Source: Anaerolineales bacterium (GTDB lineage: Bacteria > Chloroflexota > Anaerolineae > Anaerolineales > E44-bin32). From it: a stretch of 56,678 nucleotides of DNA. The first letter of the stretch is position 1; each line of letters begins with the position of its first letter. The translations under genes and the position numbers were made by a program. Below the pieces are notes generated by a model. It saw nothing but the letters and a program-made list of their open reading frames with translations, was not told the origin of the DNA and did no database searches. The stretch spans positions 1 through 56,678 of the forward strand of contig SOIH01000118.1 in assembly GCA_004376895.1 (NCBI GenBank), in the 5' to 3' direction. Positions 39,299 to 47,864 of this stretch are shown here, piece by piece.

Positions 39299-39844
39299 AT
39301 GGTTGGGAAAGAAAAGTTATTACTTTCTGACATGGATGATGGAATAATGGAAGACTCGGGAACCGAGACGAGATCGAGCATTGAAAATAAACAGCCGAAT
39401 TCTGCAAACTGCTTCGTTTGCGGCAGGGAGAATACAAATGGGCTGGGACTTTCTTTCTATGAGGTGGGTCCGGATGAAGTGACGGCGGAGGTCGTGATCC
39501 CGAGCCATTTCGAGGGGTACCCCGGTATTGTCCACGGCGGGATCGTAGCCGCGATGCTGGACGAGATAGCCGGGCGGGCTGTGCTTATAGGTGAGCATGA
39601 ACACTTTCGGCTTACGGCTAAGCTCGAAATCCGTTATCGGAAGCCCGTTCCGAGCGGTGAACCGCTGCGGTTGCGGGGCATTGTGGAACGGCGAAAGGGG
39701 CGCATTGCCTTCGCCCATGCCGAACTGAACCTTCCGGATGGCACGCTGGCTGCCGAAGCGCACGCGATGCTCACCGACCTTCCTGGATTACCCGTCGATC
39801 GAGATGAGCTGGAGTCGTTAGGCTGGAAGGTGGATCCAGATTGA
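39299..39844 (+). CDS. PaaI/hotdog-fold thioesterase family protein
   Basis: 'NCFVCGRENTNGLGLSF', 'GYPGIVHGGIVAAMLDEIAGRAVL'. True start may be ATG 39332 or 39347. Confidence 0.82.
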   Translation: MVGKEKLLLSDMDDGIMEDSGTETRSSIENKQPNSANCFVCGRENTNGLGLSFYEVGPDEVTAEVVIPSHFEGYPGIVHGGIVAAMLDEIAGRAVLIGEHEHFRLTAKLEIRYRKPVPSGEPLRLRGIVERRKGRIAFAHAELNLPDGTLAAEAHAMLTDLPGLPVDRDELESLGWKVDPD

Positions 39845-39869
39845 AGGCGATACGAAAAGAGGGAAGCTG

Positions 39870-40652
39870 ATGGGGTCGTTGAACTATCACCGCCCGAAAA
39901 CGATTAAAGAGACGCTCGCATTAATGGAAAAAGGAGTGCCGCTCGCCGGGGGGACTGCGCTGACACCACATCGCTACGATGTCGACGCTGTAATTGATCT
40001 ACAGGATCTTAAACTTGACGAGCTTAAAGTCGGGAAGTCTGAGATTCAAATCGGCGCAACGGTGAAACTCCAGGCCCTCATCAAGGCGCAAGGAGAACTT
40101 CCTCAGGCCCTCGCTCAAGCCTGCCGTCAGGAAGCCGCACTAAACATACGTAATATTGCCACTATCGGTGGTGCCGTGATGACAGGTGACGGCCGTTCTC
40201 CTTTGCTGACTGCGCTGCTTGCGTTGGATGCATCCGTTATAACCGAACCAGGGAATAGCTCGGAGCCATTGCAGAAATTATTGAAAACTAGAGACGGGAT
40301 GCGTAAGTCTCGCCTGATTATTGCTTTAGAAATGGTGCGTCCAAATCGAATGAACTATGAACAAGTTTCGCGTTCACCAGCAGATCGACCGCTAGTATGC
40401 CTTGCTGTCACTGAGTACCTGACTTCTAAAGGGAAGAGTCATGTGATCGCTGCTCTTGGAGGCTACGGTGAACGACCAATACGATTGACCAAGATGGAAG
40501 AAGCACTCGAAAAGGGCGCCAGCCTCGCGGATGCCGCGGCACTTGCGCAAAAAGCATATAACGATGCTGGTGATGCCTTCGCCAGCGCGGCGTATCGCGC
40601 TGAGATAGCTGGTATTCTCGCAAGGCGACTCTTGACGGAGGTGAAGGGTTGA
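39870..40652 (+). CDS. Mo-hydroxylase FAD-binding subunit (YgfM-like)
   Basis: 'YHRPKTIKETLALMEKGVPLAGGTALTPH', 'AALNIRNIATIGGAVMTGDGRSPLLTALLALDA'. Confidence 0.88.
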   Translation: MGSLNYHRPKTIKETLALMEKGVPLAGGTALTPHRYDVDAVIDLQDLKLDELKVGKSEIQIGATVKLQALIKAQGELPQALAQACRQEAALNIRNIATIGGAVMTGDGRSPLLTALLALDASVITEPGNSSEPLQKLLKTRDGMRKSRLIIALEMVRPNRMNYEQVSRSPADRPLVCLAVTEYLTSKGKSHVIAALGGYGERPIRLTKMEEALEKGASLADAAALAQKAYNDAGDAFASAAYRAEIAGILARRLLTEVKG

Positions 40653-43600
40653 TGATGATTTGTTTCACTCTCAATGGAACTCCGATTGAGATCAATGTGC
40701 CACCAGAGACAACCTTGCTCACGGCTTTGCGTGAGGAGCTGGGTATTTTCGGAGTCAAACACGGATGTGAAACTGGCGAATGCGGCGCCTGCACCGTGCT
40801 CTTTGACGGAGAACCTGTGAATAGCTGCGTCATGCTTGCAGTCCAAGCAGATGGGCATGAGCTCGTGACGATCGAGGCGCTGGGGGAGCATCCACAGTAT
40901 GGCTGGCGGAAAGGTAAAGGGCTTGATCCTCTGCAGCAGGCGTTCGTCGATACAGGAGCTATTCAATGTGGTTTTTGCACACCGGCGATGATACTCGCCG
41001 CACGCTCTTTATTAGAAGAAGAATCGAATCCAACTGAAGCTCAGGTTCGTGAAGTGCTTTCTGGCGTACTTTGCCGCTGCACCGGCTATATTAAACCCGT
41101 CCAAGCTGTTCTGCGCACCGCCGCTATCATGCGCGGGGAGTCTGTGGAACCTCTTGAAGCGCCACTTCCAGCCCCACCGGATCTATTCTTCCCGCCCGAT
41201 GATGTCGAAGAGTCCCGACCATTATTAGGATCGGATAGCCCTGAAATCGCAACGCAGATAAGCGTCATGCCTCGCATTCAAATTAACCCGAGGACTGAGC
41301 CCTATCAGACCGTGGGTTCCCCTGAGCCGAAAGTCGACGCGATCAAACTGGTCACAGGTAAGCCGGCTTTTACGGCGGATATTGAGATGCGCGGGATGTT
41401 GGTCGCGAAAGTCTTGCACAGCCCGGTCGCACACGCCCGGATCAAGCGCATAGATGCTTCCAAAGCTCGTTCGCTGCCTGGCGTGGCAGCCGTATTAACC
41501 TCGGAGGACATCCCCCGCGTGGCGTATTCCACTGCGGGTCAATCCGACCCAATCCCGGGTCCGCTCGATACATTCTCTTTAGACAACAAGGTGCGTTTCT
41601 TCGGTGACCGCGTGGCCTTCGTCGCGGCAGAGACTGAAGAGATCGCAGAGCAGGCTTTGCAATTAATCGAGGTGGAGTATGAACCATTGCCCGCAATCCT
41701 TGATTCAGCAGAGGCTCAAGCTGAAGGTGCGGTGCAAATCCATGACGAACCGGATTATGTGAATTTTGCTGACTCGGATCCCAGCCGAAATCTCGCCGCT
41801 CAGATCCACATTGACATCGGCGATGTAGAGCAAGGTTTTTCCGAAGCGGATCATATTTTTGAAGCCTCCTATGAGGTTCCAAAAGTAAGTCCGGCACATA
41901 TCGAGCCGCATGTTGTTGTGACTTACTGGGATGAGGATGATCGCCTCGTGATCCGTACCAGCACGCAGGTTCCCTTCCATGTGCGCCGTCAAATCGCGCC
42001 GGTTCTTAACCTGCCGGCGAAACGGATCCGGGTGATTAAACCGCGCATTGGTGGCGGTTTTGGCGGGAAACAGGAACTCTTGATCGAGGATGTGGCTGCG
42101 CACCTGACGATCGCAACAGGTCGACCGGTGCGTTTTGAATATACCCGTGCCGAGGAATTCTGGGGAGCACGAACACGCCATCCTATGCGCATCAGCATGA
42201 AGACGGGTGTAAAAAGTGATGGCACGATCACCGCCAATGAGATGCGCGTTTTGAGCGATACTGGCGCTTATGGCTGTCATGCCCTCACCGTCACCGGCAA
42301 TACCGGGCACAAGGCAATGGCGCTTTATGTGGGGGATGGTCCCTACCGCGAATCGCCAAACATTCGTTTCTATGCAGATATCGTCTACACGAACACCCCT
42401 CCCTCCGGCGCCTATCGAGGCTACGGTGTTCCGCAAGGTTTCTGGCCAGTTGAACGGCACATGGAACGCATCGTACGTGATTTGGATCTAGATCCTCTGC
42501 AGTTCCGGTTGAAGAACGCGTTGCGTGCTGGTGAGCTGCATCCTTTCAGCACTGCCTGGTCTGAAGGACGAGAGCCCATGCCTGAGATTATTAATACCTG
42601 TGGGTTGGAGGATTGCGTCCGGCAAGGTAAAGCTGGGGTGGTGTGGGGTGCGAAGTTCAAAAACCCGGAGTGGCATACCGTCGAGGGAAAACCTCATCTC
42701 CGGCGGGGGATCGGCGTCGCTTTAGTAATGCAGGGGACAGCTATCCCTTACCTCGACATGGGTGGCGCCAGTATCAAGATCAACGAAGACGGGTCTTTTA
42801 ATCTGCTTGTTGGTGCGACGGACCTGGGCACAGGTTCGGACACTGTCCTGGCTCAGCAAGCGGCTGAAGTCCTGGGTGTTCCTGTTGAAGATATCATCGT
42901 CTACTCTTCGGATACGGATTTCACCCCATTCGATAAAGGCGCATACGCATCGAGTACGACCTATATCTCCGGTGCGGCTGTTGTCGGCGCTGCCCAGAAA
43001 GTGTCGGATCGAATTCGCCACCGCGCAGCCCGCATGCTGGGCACGGAGGAAAAGGTGATCCAGCCGGATGATATTGTGCTGCGAGGTCGATGTGCTTGGT
43101 CACCCGATGGGCGATCCGTCACGTTGGAAGAGATTGCGCTCAACGCGCTGCATCACGAAGATCAGGAGCAGATTATGGGCGTCGATTCCTTTGTTTCTCC
43201 TGTCGCTCCGCCACCCTTCGCTGCTCAGTTTGCGGAAGTGACTGTCGACGTCGAGACCGGACAGGTGATCGTCGATAGTTTATTGATGGCTGTTGATTCA
43301 GGCGTGATCGTTAACCCACTGACAGCATCCGGACAGGTCGAAGGCGGCATGACACAGGCGCTCGGCTATGCCGTGTGTGAGGAAATGCTCTATGATGAAG
43401 AAGGTCGTCCTCGGGAGGTGGACTTCCGGGATTATCATATTTTCGCAGCGCATGAGATGCCTGAACTACATACGATCTTTGTGGAGACGTTTGAGCCATC
43501 CCATCCCTTCGGTGTGAAAGCTGTTGCTGAGATCCCGATGGACGGTGTTGCGCCAGCGGTTGCGAATGCGGTAATGGATGCCTGTGGTGCGGATGTGCTG

Positions 43601-43654
43601 GTTGCGCCTGTGACGCCCGAACGTGTATGGAGCGCCCTGAAGTCGCAAGAATGA
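40649..43654 (+). CDS. Fused [2Fe-2S] + molybdopterin subunit, selenium-dependent-type Mo hydroxylase (XdhD-like)
   Basis: 'HGCETGECGACTVLFDG', 'QCGFCTPAMILAARSLL', 'CRCTGYIKPVQAVL'; Mo domain 'IGGGFGGKQELLIED', 'PSGAYRGYGVPQGFWPVERHMERI', 'GVKAVAEIPMDGVAPAVANAV'. 4-nt overlap with the FAD gene. Confidence 0.95.
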   Translation: MMMICFTLNGTPIEINVPPETTLLTALREELGIFGVKHGCETGECGACTVLFDGEPVNSCVMLAVQADGHELVTIEALGEHPQYGWRKGKGLDPLQQAFVDTGAIQCGFCTPAMILAARSLLEEESNPTEAQVREVLSGVLCRCTGYIKPVQAVLRTAAIMRGESVEPLEAPLPAPPDLFFPPDDVEESRPLLGSDSPEIATQISVMPRIQINPRTEPYQTVGSPEPKVDAIKLVTGKPAFTADIEMRGMLVAKVLHSPVAHARIKRIDASKARSLPGVAAVLTSEDIPRVAYSTAGQSDPIPGPLDTFSLDNKVRFFGDRVAFVAAETEEIAEQALQLIEVEYEPLPAILDSAEAQAEGAVQIHDEPDYVNFADSDPSRNLAAQIHIDIGDVEQGFSEADHIFEASYEVPKVSPAHIEPHVVVTYWDEDDRLVIRTSTQVPFHVRRQIAPVLNLPAKRIRVIKPRIGGGFGGKQELLIEDVAAHLTIATGRPVRFEYTRAEEFWGARTRHPMRISMKTGVKSDGTITANEMRVLSDTGAYGCHALTVTGNTGHKAMALYVGDGPYRESPNIRFYADIVYTNTPPSGAYRGYGVPQGFWPVERHMERIVRDLDLDPLQFRLKNALRAGELHPFSTAWSEGREPMPEIINTCGLEDCVRQGKAGVVWGAKFKNPEWHTVEGKPHLRRGIGVALVMQGTAIPYLDMGGASIKINEDGSFNLLVGATDLGTGSDTVLAQQAAEVLGVPVEDIIVYSSDTDFTPFDKGAYASSTTYISGAAVVGAAQKVSDRIRHRAARMLGTEEKVIQPDDIVLRGRCAWSPDGRSVTLEEIALNALHHEDQEQIMGVDSFVSPVAPPPFAAQFAEVTVDVETGQVIVDSLLMAVDSGVIVNPLTASGQVEGGMTQALGYAVCEEMLYDEEGRPREVDFRDYHIFAAHEMPELHTIFVETFEPSHPFGVKAVAEIPMDGVAPAVANAVMDACGADVLVAPVTPERVWSALKSQE

Positions 43655-43732
43655 TCCCTTACGAGCGGCTGTACATAGTATGATTACAATCACACCCGGC
43701 GGCATCAACAAAAGGGGTGGAGTAGAGACGGA

Positions 43733-45076
43733 ATGAGCAGGATCTACGTCGTTGGACATGTTAACCCTGATACCGATGCTATTGCATCTGCGATAGGCTA
43801 TGCTTGGTTCCGGAATGCTAAGGGCGATGGCGAGGTAATAGCTGCTCGCGCCGGCCCAATTAACGCACAGACGGCATGGGTTCTCGACCGGCTGGAATTA
43901 TCCCCTCCTGAGTTTCTGGCTGATGCATCCCCTCGCTTCGAAGTTGTCGTTCATAGATATGACACCGTTACGCCGGAACAAACGCTGCGTGATGCGTGGA
44001 CGATCGCCAATCGAACAGGAACTGTAGCACCGGTTGTTGATTCGAATGGAATACCATTCGGTCTCATCTCGGGTTTCAGCCTGTTCCGATCCCTGAGTAA
44101 ATTGGTGGGACCAAGACTAGATTTCCGGGATATCCGCCTTCAGGAACTCTTCGATCAACCATGCAAGGAAGTGGCTGACACCGAGGTGCCGAAATTCCTC
44201 TCTAGTTCTCGGATACGCGAGGGACTCCCCAGAGTGCTGCGCGAAGAGCGAAATGATTTCTGGGTGGTTGATCAGGAGGGGCGTTATGTCGGTATATGCC
44301 GGCAGCGCGATTTACTAAATCCACCCCGGCTCCAGATTATTCTTGTTGATCATAATGAGGTAAGTCAGTCGATTCGATCATTGGATGAAGCCGATCTTCT
44401 TGAAGTCCTGGATCACCATCGCGTGAACAATCCGCCGACGCGGCTGCCTATTCGATTCCGTGTGGATCCTGTTGGGAGCACAAGCACGCTGGTCTCCGAA
44501 CGGATGGAGGACAATGGCATGAGCGCACCGCCCGCAATCGCCGGCTTGCTGCTTGCCGGTGTGTTCTCGGATACGCTTCGCCTAAACTCCCCAACAACTA
44601 CCGATCGCGATCACCGTGCGTGTGAGCGCCTTAGCCGGTGGGCTTTCGTCGGCGGTTCTCCATTGGAGAACGAGTCTACTGATAGCTTCGGTGAGGCGGT
44701 GCTTCAAGCAGCAGCCGGGCTCGCGTCACGTGAACCTGATGACATTGTTTCGAGCGATTTGAAAGTTTATGAATCTGCCGGATTAAAATTTGGGATTGCT
44801 CAGGCTGAAGTGACCGATCTTCATGAAGTGGATGATCATTTATCAAGACTTAATGAAGCGCTAGACAATCTCATCGATAAACGCAGATTGAGTTTTGCAC
44901 TAATCATGGTGACCGATATTGTAGACGGTTCAAGTCGAATTGTAATCCGCAGAGCTCCGGCGCTTCTTTATGAGCTGCCATATGAGCGTCTGCCAGATGA
45001 AACGTACGAGGCTCGCGGTGTGGTCTCTAGAAAAAAGCAGTTGGTTCCTGTAATTCTGGCGCTCTTGGAGGGTTAG
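43733..45076 (+). CDS. Family II (DHH) manganese-dependent inorganic pyrophosphatase with CBS domains
   Basis: 'IYVVGHVNPDTDAIASAIGYAWF', 'VLDHHRVNNPPTRLPIRFRVDPVGSTSTLVSERM', 'LLLAGVFSDTLRLNSPTTTDRD', internal CBS-like segments. Confidence 0.9.
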   Translation: MSRIYVVGHVNPDTDAIASAIGYAWFRNAKGDGEVIAARAGPINAQTAWVLDRLELSPPEFLADASPRFEVVVHRYDTVTPEQTLRDAWTIANRTGTVAPVVDSNGIPFGLISGFSLFRSLSKLVGPRLDFRDIRLQELFDQPCKEVADTEVPKFLSSSRIREGLPRVLREERNDFWVVDQEGRYVGICRQRDLLNPPRLQIILVDHNEVSQSIRSLDEADLLEVLDHHRVNNPPTRLPIRFRVDPVGSTSTLVSERMEDNGMSAPPAIAGLLLAGVFSDTLRLNSPTTTDRDHRACERLSRWAFVGGSPLENESTDSFGEAVLQAAAGLASREPDDIVSSDLKVYESAGLKFGIAQAEVTDLHEVDDHLSRLNEALDNLIDKRRLSFALIMVTDIVDGSSRIVIRRAPALLYELPYERLPDETYEARGVVSRKKQLVPVILALLEG

Positions 45077-45897
45077 TGGGTATCTACCAGACGCTGGCTG
45101 AGCTTGAGAACCGTGGTGGCGTTGCAGCACTGGCGACGGTGATCCGAACCCAGGGGGCAGTGCCGCGACGGGCGAGCAGCAAGATGATTATTTTCCCCGA
45201 TGGTTCCATTAATGGAACGATCGGTGGGGGTGAGATGGAAAGCCGTGTGATCATTGAAGCGCTTGAGTCGCTTGGCGAGGGGGTTGCGCGGACGGTTGTG
45301 TATGCCTTCCGTGATCCTGAAAAAGGCGATGTGGGCGTCTGTGGAGGCGAGGTAGAGGTGTTTATTGAACCGATCAAAGCCAATGAAACCATAATTGTAG
45401 TCGGTGGAGGTCATGTCGGGAAAGCCATCGTACATCTTGCCAAGTGGCTTGGGTTTCGTGTGGTTGTCGCCGATGATCGGCCGGATTTTGCTACTCCGGA
45501 AAATCTCCCGGAGGCCGACGCTCATTTCTCATGTTCCCTCAAGGAATTGCCAGAGCATGTTGACATCCATGAGGGTACCTACCTGGTCTTGACCACACGT
45601 GGAGTCGATGTGGATGTTGAGGGTCTACCGACGCTGTTGGAGACATCCGCAGCGTATATCGGGGTGATAGGATCGCGGCGTCGCTGGGAGACAACTGTGA
45701 AAACTTTGCTCGAAAGCGGTGTGCCGGAGGCTAAAATCGCCCGTGTTACATCGCCTATGGGACTAGAATTAAACGCTGAAACACCGGAGGAGATCGCAAT
45801 ATCCGTTCTGGCGGAGATTATCATGTTACGCCGCGGCGGAACTGGAGAAAAAATGGCATATTCGCCGAAACGCCCTCGCAAAGGGAAGGGCAGGTAG
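45076..45897 (+). CDS. XdhC/CoxI-family Mo-hydroxylase accessory protein
   Basis: GTG start overlapping the previous stop; 'GSINGTIGGGEMESRVI', 'GVCGGEVEVFIEP', 'IIVVGGGHVGKAIVHLAKWLGFRVVVADDRPDFA', 'YIGVIGSRRRW'. Confidence 0.92.
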   Translation: MGIYQTLAELENRGGVAALATVIRTQGAVPRRASSKMIIFPDGSINGTIGGGEMESRVIIEALESLGEGVARTVVYAFRDPEKGDVGVCGGEVEVFIEPIKANETIIVVGGGHVGKAIVHLAKWLGFRVVVADDRPDFATPENLPEADAHFSCSLKELPEHVDIHEGTYLVLTTRGVDVDVEGLPTLLETSAAYIGVIGSRRRWETTVKTLLESGVPEAKIARVTSPMGLELNAETPEEIAISVLAEIIMLRRGGTGEKMAYSPKRPRKGKGR

Positions 45898-45904
45898 ACG
45901 GAAT

Positions 45905-47338
45905 ATGTGGACGCGTTATTACACCCCTTCGACATTGCAGGAAGCCGTTGAACTGCTTGCAGCACACGGTGAGGGAGCTCGAATCGTCGCCGGGGCAACC
46001 GACCTGATCCTTGAATTGGAACGCGGACAACGCCCGGGTGTGGATATTTTGGTCGACATTTCACGCATCCCAGGCCAGGATCAGATTACGTTTGATGATG
46101 AAGGTTGGGTTCATCTTGGTCCTTTGGTGACGCACAACCATTGTGCTGGGTCAGAGCTTATTCAACAGAGGGCGTTCACGCTGGCGCGAGCCTGCTGGCA
46201 GGTGGGAGCACCCCAAATCCGCAACCGCGGAACGGTCGCCGGGAATATCATCACCGCCTCGCCAGCCAACGATGCCATCCCGCCGCTCATGGCGCTGGGA
46301 GCACAGCTCACTCTGCTCTCCGCGGATGGGGAACGCACAGTACCGATTGATGATTTCTACACCGGCGTCCGAAAAACAGTAATGAAGGATGGGGAGCTGA
46401 TGAGCGATATCGCCTTCCCAGCCCTCGCAGAAAATGCCAGAACAACGTTTGTCAAACTCGGATTGCGTAGAGCGCAGGCGATTTCGGTCGTAAACGCAGC
46501 TGTAGTGCTGTTGATAAAGGAAGGGCGGATTGAACACTCTGTAATCACGCTTGGCTCAGTGGCGCCGACGATCATCCACGCGACGGAGGCAGAGTCCTAC
46601 CTGACAGGAATGGAGCTTCAGCCCGATGTTATTGAGAAGGCTGCTGAACTCGCTGCGCTTGCAGCTCGCCCGATTAACGATTTACGGGGAAGCGCTGTAT
46701 ACCGCCAGGAGATGGTGCGAGTCTGCACACTCCGAGCGTTGCGTCAGATCAAGAATGACCGCGAGCGAGAGGGTTTCCCCGAGAATCCAGTGATGCTGCG
46801 GGGAAGGTCAGGATTTCATCCGGTTCAACCGCTCTCGAACTCCATGGAGCATCATCAAGACATGTTGATCGAGACAACCATCAACGGGAAGCCGCATAGC
46901 TTCAACAGCGGGTTTAATAAAACCCTCCTGCGTCTCTTACGTGAGGAAGGGGGTTTACCCGGTACGAAGGAGGGCTGTGCGGAAGGTGAATGTGGTGCAT
47001 GCACAGTTTATCTCGATGGTGTGGCGGTGATGGCTTGTATGGTACCTGCACCGCGGGCTCACGGGGCTGAGATTGTTACTATCGAAGGGCTTGGTCAGGA
47101 CGACAAGCTTCATCCTATACAGCAGGCATTTATTGAGGAAGGTGCAGTGCAATGCGGGTACTGCACACCGGGATTCTTGATGGCGGGGGCGAAACTATTC
47201 GAAGAACAGCCCGAGCCCGATCTTTCTTCGATCCAGCAGGCGATTACAGGAAACCTGTGCCGTTGCACTGGTTACTATAAGATACTCACTGCCTTCGAGC
47301 GTGCTGCCGAACTGATGCATCAGGGTTCTGAATCGTAA
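45905..47338 (+). CDS. Fused FAD-binding + [2Fe-2S] subunit of Mo hydroxylase (FAD first, Fe-S second)
   Basis: N-term 'YYTPSTLQEAVELLAAHGEGARIVAGATDLILELERGQ', 'GAPQIRNRGTVAGNIITASPANDA'; C-term 'GCAEGECGACTVYLDG', 'QCGYCTPGFLMAGAKLF', 'CRCTGYYKILTAF'. Confidence 0.93.
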   Translation: MWTRYYTPSTLQEAVELLAAHGEGARIVAGATDLILELERGQRPGVDILVDISRIPGQDQITFDDEGWVHLGPLVTHNHCAGSELIQQRAFTLARACWQVGAPQIRNRGTVAGNIITASPANDAIPPLMALGAQLTLLSADGERTVPIDDFYTGVRKTVMKDGELMSDIAFPALAENARTTFVKLGLRRAQAISVVNAAVVLLIKEGRIEHSVITLGSVAPTIIHATEAESYLTGMELQPDVIEKAAELAALAARPINDLRGSAVYRQEMVRVCTLRALRQIKNDREREGFPENPVMLRGRSGFHPVQPLSNSMEHHQDMLIETTINGKPHSFNSGFNKTLLRLLREEGGLPGTKEGCAEGECGACTVYLDGVAVMACMVPAPRAHGAEIVTIEGLGQDDKLHPIQQAFIEEGAVQCGYCTPGFLMAGAKLFEEQPEPDLSSIQQAITGNLCRCTGYYKILTAFERAAELMHQGSES

Positions 47339-47447
47339 TGAATCCCTTCCAATATCGTTGGGAGATGATTTAATAAAGGGTGTTCTCGGACGGGAGTTCA
47401 CCGCAAGAGTTCTCGGTTCTTAGCGAGCCGAGGAGGAGGAAGCCGTT

Positions 47448-47855
47448 ATGGGACGAGATTCCTACCGCTTTCGAGCACTCGATAAGGATCGGGAAAAACG
47501 GGAACGGTTAGATCCCAAGTGGAGAGGGGTGGGATTAATCCTCATTGCGCTCTTCGCCACTGCTGGTTATTTCTTCGCTTCTTGGTTTCTGCGCGCCAAT
47601 GCGGAGAATGGCTGGATCTACATACCGCGTGCTGCCCTTTATCCCAAATTCGCTCCCTTTCTGGGAGGCGGCCGGCTGATCATGATCATTGTGGCTTTCC
47701 TGTTCACACTCCTAACCTTCACGATTCTCAGCATTATCTACGCGATGGCCTTTCCTATTCGGCTGGGCGAAACAGATGCCCCGGTCGACCGGAAGGCTGA
47801 GCGACGTAAGAAGCGCAGGGAGCGTATCGAGCAAAGGAAGCGCAAGAAATATTGA
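47448..47855 (+). CDS. Small two-TM membrane protein of unknown function, basic C-terminus
   Basis: 135 aa; 'LILIALFATAGYFFASWFL' and 'LIMIIVAFLFTLLTFTILSIIYAMAF'; C-term 'KAERRKKRRERIEQRKRKKY'. Confidence 0.75.
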   Translation: MGRDSYRFRALDKDREKRERLDPKWRGVGLILIALFATAGYFFASWFLRANAENGWIYIPRAALYPKFAPFLGGGRLIMIIVAFLFTLLTFTILSIIYAMAFPIRLGETDAPVDRKAERRKKRRERIEQRKRKKY

Positions 47856-47864
47856 GGTTTGCAG

